From contig JAUCBJ010001825.1 of the NCBI GenBank assembly GCA_032718475.1, forward strand, positions 36,241 through 100,240: 64,000 bases of DNA. Direction: 5' to 3'. A model generated the notes under the pieces. It worked only from the letters and a program-made list of their open reading frames with translations. It searched no databases and was not told the DNA's origin. The position numbers and the translations under genes are program-made. Below are positions 46,201 to 55,477 of the stretch, piece after piece (within the stretch, counting starts at the first letter, position 1; every line of letters starts with the position of its first letter). This DNA comes from Nemertoderma westbladi. Taxonomy: Eukaryota > Xenacoelomorpha > Nemertodermatida > Nemertodermatidae.

Positions 46201-48228
46201 TGGGTTGGGGTGCATATTAAAAGGGGTGGAACTGAACCCTCACGTACTGCGGTACAACCGTCTGTGCCTTATGGGTTGGGGTGCAGATTAAAAGGTGTGT
46301 AACTGAACCCGCACGTACTGCGGTACAACCGTCTGTGCCTTATGGGTTGGGGTGCATATTAAAAGGTGTGGAACTGAACCCTCACGTACTGCGGTACAAC
46401 CGTCTGTGCCTTATGGGTTGGGGTGCAGATTAAAAGGTGTGTAACTGAACCCGCACGTACTGCGGTACAACCGTCTGTGCCTTATGGGTTGGGGTGCATA
46501 TTAAAAGGTGTGGAACTGAACCCTCACGTACTGCGGTACAACCGTCTGTGCCTTATGGGTTGGGGTGCAGATTAAAAGGTGTGTAACTGAACCCTCACGT
46601 ACTGCGGTACAACCGTCTGTGCCTTATGGGTTGGGGTGCATATTAAAAGGTGTGTAACTGAACCCTCACGTACTGCGGTACAACCGTCTGTGCCTTATGG
46701 GTTGGGGTGCATATTAAAAGGAGTGGAACTGAACCCTCACGTACTGCGGTACAACCGTCTGTGCCTTATGGGTTGGGGTGCAGATTAAAAGGTGTGTAAC
46801 TGAACCCTCACGTACTGCGGTACAACCGTCTGTGCCTTATGGGTTGGGGTGCATATTAAAAGGTGTGTAACTGAACCCTCACGTACTGCGGTACAACCGT
46901 CTGTGCCTTATGGGTTGGGGTGCAGATTAAAAGGTGTGTAACTGAACCCTCACGTACTGCGGTACAACCGTCTGTGCCTTATGGGTTGGGGTGCAGATTA
47001 AAAGGTGTGTAACTGAACCCCCACGTACTGCGGTACAACCGTCTGTGCCTTATGGGTTGGGGTGCAGATTAAAAGGGGTTGAACTGAACCCTCACGTACT
47101 GCGGTACAACCGTCTGTGCCTTATGGGTTGGGGTGCATATTAAAAGGTGTGTAACTGAACCCGCACGTACTGCGGTACAACCGTCTGTGCCTTATGGGTT
47201 GGGGTGCATATTAAAAGGGGTGGAACTGAACCCTCACGTACTGCGGTACAACCGTCTGTGCCTTATGGGTTGGGGTGCAGATTAAAAGGGGTTGAACTGA
47301 ACCCTCACGTACTGCGGTACAACCGTCTGTGCCTTATGGGTTGGGGTGCATATTAAAAGGGGTTGAACTGAACCCTCACGTACTGCGGTACAACCGTCTG
47401 TGCCTTATGGGTTGGGGTGCAGATTAAAAGGGGTTGAACTGAACCCGCACGTACTGCGGTACAACCGTCTGTGCCTTATGGGTTGGGGTGCATATTAAAA
47501 GGGGTGGAACTGAACCCTCACGTACTGCGGTACAACCGTCTGTGCCTTATGGGTTGGGGTGCAGATTAAAAGGGGTTGAACTGAACCCTCACGTACTGCG
47601 GTACAACCGTCTGTGCCTTATGGGTTGGGGTGCATATTAAAAGGGGTGGAACTGAACCCTCACGTACTGCGGTACAACCGTCTGTGCCTTATGGGTTGGG
47701 GTGCAGATTAAAAGGGGTGGAACTGAACCCTCACGTACTGCGGTACAACCGTCTGTGCCTTATGGGTTGGGGTGCATATTAAAAGGGGTTGAACTGAACC
47801 CTCACGTACTGCGGTACAACCGTCTGTGCCTTATGGGTTGGGGTGCATATTAAAAGGGGTTGAACTGAACCCTCACGTACTGCGGTACAACCGTCTGTGC
47901 CTTATGGGTTGGGGTGCATATTAAAAGGGGTTGAACTGAACCCTCACGTACTGCGGTACAACCGTCTGTGCCTTATGGGTTGGGGTGCATATTAAAAGGG
48001 GTTGAACTGAACCCTCACGTACTGCGGTACAACCGTCTGTGCCTTATGGGTTGGGGTGCATATTAAAAGGGGTTGAACTGAACCCTAACGTACTGCGGTA
48101 CAACCGTCTATGCCTTATGGGTTGGGGTGCAATTTAAAAGGGGTGGAACTGAACCCTCACGTACTGCGGTACAACCGTCTGTGCCTTATGGCTTGGGGTG
48201 CATATTAAAAGGGGTGGAACTGCACCCC

Positions 48229-49290
48229 TTTCTTTGATGTGTCTCATAACTGAGCCTCGTGCTGCGCAAAGGCCCGATGAACTTGTTAACTTCTATTAAT
48301 AACCGCGATAAATAGTTATTTCAGCCGTTGTAGACCATTTCTTTATAAACAATTAATTATAATATTATAATATTCAGATTTAGAAGGACAGTTTGTAATT
48401 AATTATAATATTTAACGATACAAAGTAATAATAATCACCAATAAAGCACAAATAACATTATTGTCGTAAACATTATTATTACACTGCACAGTGCAGTGTG
48501 CACATAACAATCTCAGCCCAGTGTGATATCTATGAAACTGTTACCGGAACTATTGGCTCTGCATCAGATAAAATATTGACTCCTAATTGTTTGATTTATG
48601 TAATGAATTAACATTTCCTCAACAATTATTTCCATCAATATGCCATTATTGAATTAATATGCACCAAATATTATCTTTAACGGCAACAGAGACTTAAGGT
48701 TAATTTTGAAATCGAAACAAATTTATGTAAATTAATAAAAGTTTTAAATACTTTTCAACAAACAAACAGACCAACAACAATGAGAGGCTGATAATATAGC
48801 AGTCCCAATTAATACATTTAGTAGATTTAAAATAATTCCCTTTAATGTAACGAATGACACGGAATTAAGAGACATAAACTGCTAATAATACAGTTTACTA
48901 ATGAGAGTTTACGACCCTCGTATATTTATGTGAACATTCCTCGCTTCGCTCGCCCAAATCATTTAGTTCCATATGGGGCGAGCCACTGAGTATAACTTAA
49001 CTCTACATCGAATTGACGTCGCTTTCACCTTTGCAGCACGAATATTTCACGCGAGAAGAATTAAAGTTTAATTTCTGAATAATATATTAATTACCGGTAA
49101 GTAAAGGAAGATAGTTAATAAATAAAGTGGCGCATTTTAACCCCAGTCGACATATAATGGAATAAAGTGGCGCATATTAACCCCAGTCGACATGATGGAA
49201 TTTAATACTTACCAAATAAGAAGACGAAGAGGTTTATATAACAAATATTTAACAATAATTTGTTTAATAATTCGATGAAACAGTTAATTT
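48229..49290. other. AT-rich flank right of the satellite
   Basis: No gene supported. The first 60 bases (48240-48285) repeat the motif seen left of the array at 17465-17512. A 40-bp tandem pair lies at 49121-49198, and CGCTCGCCC plus GGGGCGAGCCAC at about 48947-48986 resembles 2496-2510. The rest is AT-rich without recognisable features. Confidence 0.6.
49121..49198. repeat. 40-bp tandem duplication, two copies
   Basis: AATAAAGTGGCGCATTTTAA at 49121 and AATAAAGTGGCGCATATTAA at 49161, each followed by CCCCAGTCGACAT. Nearly identical copies. Confidence 0.85.
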
Positions 49291-49537
49291 CTAAGTGAGT
49301 GTAACTTCTGTCCCATCCGTTGAGTTAATATTCGAATCGGTTTCCACTTCGGCCAGTGTCGGATAGGTTGGCGTGATGACCCGGGTCTGGTTGATGGATC
49401 CCATGGACGGGTCTCTGGAGACGGGGACTGGTCGGAACACACAGCTGTCAGAGAGGCGATCAGCCGAGATAATCGATGATAAACTGGATGAATCACCGTC
49501 GATAATGCGGACGCGAGATCGGTTGGTAGACCGGGGT
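49291..49537 (-). CDS. Possible terminal exon of a host gene
   Basis: On the minus strand a pyrimidine-rich stretch ends TATCCCCCTACAG|ACCCCGG with AG at 49539-49538, a good 3' splice site. The open frame that follows (phase 2) codes about 80 residues with normal composition, including DGDSSSLSS, SADRLSDSCVFRPVP and PTLAEVETDSN, and ends STDGTEVTLT and a stop near 49291. It looks like a Ser/Thr-rich tail of a membrane or signalling protein. Upstream exons would lie beyond the G-rich array and the LINE, possibly outside this window. A second frame is also open over this stretch, so the call is tentative. The long Pro/Tyr/Phe reading frames that continue into the array are repeat artefacts. Confidence 0.35.
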
Positions 49538-50340
49538 CTGTAGGGGGATATAGGGGAAAATAAAGGGGGAATGTAAGGGGGATATAGGGGGAAATAAAGG
49601 GGGAATGTAGGGGGAAATAAAGGGGGAATGTAAGGGGGATATAGGGGGAAATAAAGGGGGAATGTAAGGGGAATATAGGGGGAAATAAGGGGGGAATGTA
49701 GGGGGAATGTAGGGGGAATGTAAGGGGGATATAGGGGGAAATAAAGAGGGAATGTAAGGGGGATATAGGGGGAAATAAAGGGGGAATGTAAGGGGGATAT
49801 AGGGGGAAATAAGGGGGGAATGTAGGGGGAATGTAGGGGGAATGTAAGGGGGATATAGGGGGAAATAAAGAGGGAATGTAAGGGGGATATAGGGGGAAAT
49901 AAAGGGGGGAATAAAGTGGGAATATAAGGGGGATATAGGGGGAAATAAGGGGGGAATGTAGGGGGAATGTAAGGGGGATATAGGGGGGATGTAAGGGGGA
50001 TATAGGGGGGGAATAAAGGGGGGAATAAAGGGGGAATGTAAGGGGGATATAGGGGGAAATAAAGGGGGAATAAAGGGGGGGGATGTAGGGGGGATATAGG
50101 GGGATATAGGGGGGAATAAAGGGGATAAATGGGGAATGTAAGGGGGAAATAAAGGGGGAATGTAGGGGGAAATATAAGGAGAAATAAAGGGGAATGTAGG
50201 GGGGAATAAAGGGGAGATTTCGGGAGAAATATAGCCGGGTAATGTAGGGGGAAATATAAGGAGAAATAAAGGGGGGATGTGGGGGCAAGGGGGGAATTTA
50301 GGGGAAACAAAGGGGTAGTGTAGGGTGGAATAAGGGGGAT
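49533..50340. repeat. G5-rich tandem array, purine-rich plus strand
   Basis: About 800 bp of units AGGGGGAATGTA, AGGGGGATAT and AGGGGGAAATAA (10-12 bp), often grouped as a 34-bp triplet. Runs of four to six G every 10-12 bases could form G-quadruplexes on the plus strand. The minus strand is a continuous polypyrimidine tract free of stops in all frames, which explains three long Pro-rich reading frames there. Confidence 0.9.
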
Positions 50341-50719
50341 ACTCCATTTAAATGACAACTCTTCGATTTATCACTCTCAGTTTTCGGTTTCAAAATTGTT
50401 TGGTTTTGAGTATAATTTGGAATATAGGCACCTAAGATGCTATTCTTTAATATCAGTTAATACTAGTTAACAATAAAAAAACATTTGCAATTTTCTATAA
50501 TTTCGACATGTTTTGGACCAAAATGGTGTACCCTTACCCCCCCCCCCCCCCCCCCTTAAAGGGGAACTTTAGGGAGAATATAGGGGGATGTCGGTGGAAC
50601 TATAAGGAGAAATAAAGGGGGAAATATAGAGGTAATACAGGGGAGATTTAGGGAGAAATATAGGTGGAAATAAAGGGGATATTGGGGAATAAAGGGGAAT
50701 ATAGGAGGATGGGATGCTA
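50341..50719. other. Short unique stretch, poly-C run and second G-rich block
   Basis: 50341-50535 is AT-rich with no gene. 50539-50556 is a C run. 50562-50708 returns to degenerate AGGGGGAAATA-type units, so an 808-bp array and this smaller one were split by about 220 bp of other sequence or grew independently. Confidence 0.65.
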
Positions 50720-50743
50720 CATATCGAATAACTGTCTTTATGC

Positions 50744-50749
50744 TTTATT
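50744..50749 (-). promoter_or_regulatory. Polyadenylation signal AATAAA in LINE 3' UTR
   Basis: The minus strand reads GGAATAAAGC about 230 nt after the LINE stop codon. It is placed to end the LINE transcript near 50720. Confidence 0.5.
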
Positions 50750-50975
50750 CCACACATTTAATTGCAACACTCTGGCCAGCAGCATATGTAGGGCAAGAAA
50801 AATCTATTCTATCTTTAACTGTGGGAACACCAAAGTTACTTTCCTATTCAGTCATATCCTCACTCGCCATCTAGCCGGTGTAGCAAGCGAGGAGATGCTG
50901 TCGGACTACAGGCGCTCTGAATGGTTGTTACTAGGGCTACTACTAGGATCGGCATGCTGCATTGCAGCTGCATTT

Positions 50976-53900
50976 TTAAGAATGCTGTGCCGGCTTGTCA
51001 ACAAAATTGCACCGCCACAACTCCCTATCACCCATGACATTTGCTAGATCATCCGCATCTTTAAGGCCAGTGTCCTTTAAGATGCGTCTCAAGAAAGTCA
51101 TGGGCTGTCCACCATGCTTATTCACTCCATGAGGCTGCCAAAGTACAAGATTATGCACTGGCTGGTCCTCACGGCGAAAGCAATGTCCTGCAAAGCGGAG
51201 GCGATTTTGTTCTAGTGTCAAGCTTGGGGGAACCAATGAGACACCTCCAATGTTATATAGTGTATGGTTGGAGATGTGTGCATTGTACTTGACACAATGA
51301 ACCCGGCGTAGCATTCTTGTGAATGTGCCATCCAGAGATTTGGTGTCCTCAGCAGTTAGAGCCCAGCATGGACTCCCGTAGAGGAGTACTGGAACTACTG
51401 CTGCTCTAAATAATCGGACCTTAAGTTTCCGATTAATTCTAGGTGACTTCCAAATCCTGGAAAGCCTATTCAAGGCTGCCCATGCCTTTCCCTTACGTAT
51501 TCGAAGGTCCTCACCTGACTTCCGGATCCATGATCCCAGGTAACAGAAGTCGTCCACATGCTCAAGCATACCATCCTTTGAGCTTATGCTCATCCGATCA
51601 GAGACTTGCTGGGGACTTTCAAAGTTAACTGTCAGAATTTTGGTCTTTCTGGAGTTAATAAAAAGACCAACACTAGAAGCAGCATGTTCTAATGAGCTGA
51701 GGAGCCGTTGGGCTCCCTCTAATGATTCTGAGAGTACTCCTAAGTCATCAGCAAAGTCTAGATCAGTTAGGTACTTGGCAGGATTTCCTCGACTTCTGGA
51801 GCCAGTAGGTGGAGTTATCATCACCCCATCATCATTATGATGATCTAAGGACATGCGTAGAACATAGTCAACCACAATAATGAACAAGAATGGTGCAAGT
51901 GTGTCTCCTTGGAGGACGCCCCATAACACTTCAAATGGTTCTGTGTCACCGTCAACAGTAGACACAAATGTTGTCGAACCATCGTATACTGATCTGATTG
52001 CTGCAATAATTTCATCAGGAATCCCATATAATGAAAGTATGCTGAACATACGTGACCGAGAGACTGAATCAAAGGCCTTGAAGAAGTCAACAAAGATAAC
52101 AGCCAGATGCCTGTCTTTCTTTTTTGAGAATTCTTCAATTATCCTTCTAAGTGCCAAAATGGGCTCCATGGTCCCACGACCTTTACGGAACCCATTCTGA
52201 TTTCCACGGAGCAGTCTCTCAATGGGATCCCTGATGCGATTTAATAGAATCCTATTGTATAGCTTTGCAGCAATCGAGATCAATGAGATTCCCCGAAAAG
52301 AACCATAGAGTGTTAGGTTGCCCTTCTTGGGAACTGGCACCAACTTATTTGTTTTCATTTCTTGTGGGACTCTTGTTGTACGGTACATGTCTACTATGAT
52401 GGGATAGATGAGCTTTAAACACTCAGGTATTTTAAAGACCTCAGGGGGAACACCATCTACTCCACTGGCACGATTGGTCTTAATGCTCTTTGCAGCAGCC
52501 TTCACTTCTGCAAAGGAGATATCGCCAATTGGAATATCTGGGAGTACAGACTCAGACACTTTTACTTCTATAAAGTTATCAGGCAATACCCTGTCATTAT
52601 TGAGGAGCTTTTCAAAGTGGGCTTTCCAACCATTGAGGCGATCGGCTGGTGATTCAGCCTTAACCTTGGTGGTTGGTTGGCTTTTCCGCCCAGTAAGCAG
52701 ATTGATCGATTTCCATGCCTGGGATGATTGCCTGCTGTCGTCAGCATCATTGATGGCATCAACCTGTTGGTTTATTAGCTCCTGTAGATTAACAGAGTAC
52801 TGCCTGTTCAGGGACCTAGATGCAGCCTTAACTGCATTCTTGGCCGCTGTAGTCTGTTTGAGTCGGGACTCTTTCTGCGCCTTATGAAGGTCATTTCGGC
52901 ACTTCTGAATTTTGTTGTCAGTCCAGGGGGCCCTTTTCCTGTTTCGCGGGTATACAGGAACTGTTTCTGCAGCTGCTAACTTAACTGCTTCTGTAAAGGC
53001 AGTATAGCCCTCACAGTGATCTGCCGCCTCAGAGGCAAGAGCCTCATACCTGTTGCTCAGCTGTAGTGTGAAGCTGGATCTCACACTTGGCTGTTGCAAC
53101 AGAGAGGACCAGTCATGCCGCGGCAAGGCAGATTTCGTTGTTCTGCTAGCACGCAGACTAAGTCTTACCTTGGCCACAATAAGGCGGTGATCACTGGAGA
53201 AGGGTCGAAGTGTAAATGCATTACAGTCTTGTATAGAGCTCCTGTATTTCCTACGAAACAGAATATGGTCTATCTGGGACTTGTGACCACTGGGTCCACT
53301 ATGAGTCCATAGCTTTCCAGTTCGCTTCTTGAACTGGGTTCCAGCCGAAAACAATCCATTTCCATCGATAAAATCCTGAAGATGGACAGAATTTCGGTTA
53401 ACACTATTGCTATAGACCCAGGGCGATGTAGGTGATTGATGCAGACTTGCATTAAAGTCTCCCAGGAATGTTAAGAATGCATGCTGATCCACTCCATCAG
53501 TAACTGCTTGTAGATTGTGGTAGAAATTTTCCACCTCCTCTACAGGGGCAACACTAGTTGGAGAGTAGCACACAATCAGAACCACCTTAGGAAACTTCTT
53601 AGCCAGTCTTCCAGAACATGAGAAGTGGCAACGGATGATGCGGTTAGAGATTTGGTCTATTTTGTCCAATGCTGCATGTGCAGTTGGATTCATCAATAGA
53701 CCAATTCCACCATTGCCACTATCATCTGCTGACGCGAGGGCGAGTCGCCAACCGCCCCCCATGTCCTTAATCAGAACCTCATCAGTCTGTCCAGTCTGCA
53801 TTCGGTGCTCTTGAACACCCACTGCGCTAAGAGAAAGCTTATCTGCCAAGGCAGTCAGCTCACCTTGTCGCATTGGGGACCCGAGTGTTAGGGTGTTTAC

Positions 53901-54203
53901 TGAGGCTAGTCTAGTGACTTGCCTCAGATTCACCAATGGCTTTGTTGGTCGGGGTGGAACATGAGAGTAGCCTCCAACTCCAGAATCCCTCTCCCCATCA
54001 CAATCTGGCCTCCCTGGTGACCCAGGGTTTGGGCCAGAAAGGTCATCAGGAAAGGGACTCAAAGAATTGTTGGCTGCTCTCTCTCCAGTAGGGGGTGAGA
54101 CAGGCAGCCGGTCAGGAGTTAACTGACGCCTGTGAGGCCGATTGTGTCCGGTAATTCCACTGGCCTCTAGTGGCCGGACCTCCGCATTGCTAATGTAATC
54201 CAT
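50976..54203 (-). CDS. LINE endonuclease/reverse transcriptase, 1075 aa, uninterrupted
   Basis: Starts at an ATG at 54203. The N-terminus (1-95) is Pro/Ser-rich. The endonuclease domain (about 100-350) shows VQEHRM (E132), LGDFNA (247-252), QIDHIL (310-315) and SSDHRLI (336-342), the expected metal and catalytic set for nicking target DNA. The RT (about 610-880) has VPKKGNLTLYGSFRGIS, motif A FVDFFKAFDS (D706), a B-like GVLQGDTLAP and motif C DFADD (816-820). The C-terminus has YLGSWIRKSG and LFRAAVVPVLLYGSPCW, usual in this class. It performs target-primed reverse transcription in the nucleus. Two residues of GVLQGDTLAP depart from the commoner GVRQGDPLSP. The complete frame suggests recent activity or recent insertion. 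Clade assignment is from motif reading only. Confidence 0.92.
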   Translation of the reverse strand: MDYISNAEVRPLEASGITGHNRPHRRQLTPDRLPVSPPTGERAANNSLSPFPDDLSGPNPGSPGRPDCDGERDSGVGGYSHVPPRPTKPLVNLRQVTRLASVNTLTLGSPMRQGELTALADKLSLSAVGVQEHRMQTGQTDEVLIKDMGGGWRLALASADDSGNGGIGLLMNPTAHAALDKIDQISNRIIRCHFSCSGRLAKKFPKVVLIVCYSPTSVAPVEEVENFYHNLQAVTDGVDQHAFLTFLGDFNASLHQSPTSPWVYSNSVNRNSVHLQDFIDGNGLFSAGTQFKKRTGKLWTHSGPSGHKSQIDHILFRRKYRSSIQDCNAFTLRPFSSDHRLIVAKVRLSLRASRTTKSALPRHDWSSLLQQPSVRSSFTLQLSNRYEALASEAADHCEGYTAFTEAVKLAAAETVPVYPRNRKRAPWTDNKIQKCRNDLHKAQKESRLKQTTAAKNAVKAASRSLNRQYSVNLQELINQQVDAINDADDSRQSSQAWKSINLLTGRKSQPTTKVKAESPADRLNGWKAHFEKLLNNDRVLPDNFIEVKVSESVLPDIPIGDISFAEVKAAAKSIKTNRASGVDGVPPEVFKIPECLKLIYPIIVDMYRTTRVPQEMKTNKLVPVPKKGNLTLYGSFRGISLISIAAKLYNRILLNRIRDPIERLLRGNQNGFRKGRGTMEPILALRRIIEEFSKKKDRHLAVIFVDFFKAFDSVSRSRMFSILSLYGIPDEIIAAIRSVYDGSTTFVSTVDGDTEPFEVLWGVLQGDTLAPFLFIIVVDYVLRMSLDHHNDDGVMITPPTGSRSRGNPAKYLTDLDFADDLGVLSESLEGAQRLLSSLEHAASSVGLFINSRKTKILTVNFESPQQVSDRMSISSKDGMLEHVDDFCYLGSWIRKSGEDLRIRKGKAWAALNRLSRIWKSPRINRKLKVRLFRAAVVPVLLYGSPCWALTAEDTKSLDGTFTRMLRRVHCVKYNAHISNHTLYNIGGVSLVPPSLTLEQNRLRFAGHCFRREDQPVHNLVLWQPHGVNKHGGQPMTFLRRILKDTGLKDADDLANVMGDRELWRCNFVDKPAQHS

Positions 54204-54550
54204 AGTGGGGGTTGGGGGGTGCTTTTTTGCCGAGTCAGCTCTCGGGGCAAATACCCCGATTACTAGGGCTACCCAGCCTTCAAGCCGTGACTACAGCCAG
54301 ATACAGGCTCAAATGCTGCTTCGATCGCATCGCAAGAGAAGATGGGAGCTTGAGGGATGAATTGTTGCTCCAGTTGCTCCAGTACCTAGAAGGAATACTG
54401 CACACCTCAGGAACATCATTCTCCATCAAAAGACAATGCATCCTAGACATAGTTCAAGGCAGTTGGCATTAAAAACAATTATGATTGTGGCCAGGTCTAG
54501 GCCAAGGAAATGACTATAATAAAAATAAAAATAAAATCACTGATGCTCCA

Positions 54551-54725
54551 TCCACATCCAACTCCATCCATCCACATTCACATCCACATCCAACTCCATC
54601 CATCCACATTCACATCCACATCCAACTCCATCCATCCACATTCACATCCACATCCAACTCCATCCATCCACATTCACATCCACATCCAACTCCATCCATC
54701 CACATTCACATCCACATCCAACTCT
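54551..54725. repeat. 32-bp minisatellite, about 5 copies
   Basis: Units of CATCCACATTCACATCCACA plus CATCCAACTCCAT repeat with a 32-bp period. Because 32 is not a multiple of 3, all frames read the same His/Pro/Ser/Thr repeat; this is not a gene. Confidence 0.9.
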
Positions 54726-55477
54726 ACGGTTTAACCTTTTTCGTCCAATGTGCGTTATTTATTTACGTTGCTGTTTTTATATATTTTTAACTCAGGTATT
54801 CCGACCCCTTTTATTTCCACTCACTTTATTTTACTTATCAAGCAGACATACATTACTATTTTACTCATCATAATTGTGTTTTATTATAACTGATTCGCGG
54901 CATTGTATTGTATTGTATTGTATTGGATCGCTGGCATTGTATTGTATCTAATTTGTATTTCATTTTATGCACTTTCATGTTTCATGTTGTCTTCCATTAA
55001 TTATCGCCTAGGTATATAATTTAATATTCACTTCCATGTTGTCTGTCATACATTAATCATTGCTGGTATAATATATTTTATCGCATTAGGGTTAATCTTT
55101 ATATTCTTAAATTTTTAGTCTAAAAATTATTATACTAAACTAGTTGGCCAGTCGGTGCCCTGTAATGAACTATAAGCCACATAATGGGGCGGGGACGGGG
55201 GACGGGGGGTGGGGGGGGGGGGGGGGAGGGGGTGTACACCGTAATAAACTATAAGCCCCTCCTCACCTATTGTTTGCGTGTTTCGAATCTCCACTACTAT
55301 CTTTACCCGACGTTCCAGAACTCGTTACTATGACACCGACTGCATCCTCACCAGCACTGCTGCAGCTGCCCCGGCCGTCGTAATGCGTTTTATCCGCGTC
55401 GACTTCAACACAGACAGGAGAGTAACTACAGCAGGGATCTATATCAGATCTATAAAGTAATAAAGTAACTACAGCAG
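54726..55477. other. AT-rich DNA with TTGTA microsatellite and poly-G run
   Basis: No gene supported. A GTATT/TTGTA microsatellite lies at about 54904-54925. A G-rich stretch (55186-55232) includes a 17-base G run. Two similar strings, GTAATGAACTATAAGCC near 55162 and GTAATAAACTATAAGCC near 55240, flank it as a short direct repeat. Confidence 0.6.

Larger units (their letters stand above)
17902..48228. repeat. Satellite DNA array, 71-bp monomer, about 427 copies
   Basis: A head-to-tail array of 30.3 kb with no spacers. Each monomer contains CACGTACTGCGGTACAACC, then GTCTGTGCCTTATGGGTTGG, then GGTGCATATTAAAAGG or GGTGCAGATTAAAAGG. Most monomers are exactly 71 bp; 70- and 72-bp forms arise at the AGGGGTG(T)GAACTG junction. 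Variation is concentrated at three sites: T/G in GCATATT/GCAGATT; the block GGGGTTG, GGGGTGG, GGGGTGT, GGTGTGT or GGGGTGTG; and T/G/C in AACCC(T/G/C)CACG. Monomers at the two ends (about 17.9-19.2 kb and after 48.06 kb) carry more private changes than central ones, as expected when unequal exchange homogenises the middle. The palindromic GTAC-TGCG-GTAC lies in every unit. No CENP-B-like box was seen. A centromeric or heterochromatic role is possible but unsupported. Confidence 0.97.
50720..54480 (-). mobile_element. RTE-like non-LTR retrotransposon (LINE)
   Basis: One uninterrupted ORF (50976-54203) with about 280 bp upstream and about 250 bp of 3' UTR, including AATAAA on the sense strand at 50749-50744. 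A single ORF with an N-terminal apurinic-type endonuclease and a central RT, no separate ORF1 in view, fits RTE-like clades. The exact 5' and 3' ends were not fixed and no target duplication was found. The 3' side abuts the G-rich repeat block, the 5' side the 32-bp array at 54551. Confidence 0.8.

Noticed and set aside
17902-48228. CRISPR-like repeat array
   Set aside because: The whole 71-bp unit repeats with no unique spacers, in a metazoan context with splice sites and BEL/Pao elements. It is satellite DNA.
49284-50358. Three overlapping 284-355-aa Pro/Tyr/Phe-rich reading frames on the minus strand
   Set aside because: All three frames are open because the repeat lacks stop triplets. 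Only the unique C-terminal 80 codons of one frame are kept, as a possible exon.
50664-51047. 127-aa plus-strand frame
   Set aside because: It overlaps the LINE 3' end antisense and begins in a simple repeat.
54485-54790. His/Pro/Ser-rich 101-aa protein
   Set aside because: It is a translation of the 32-bp minisatellite.
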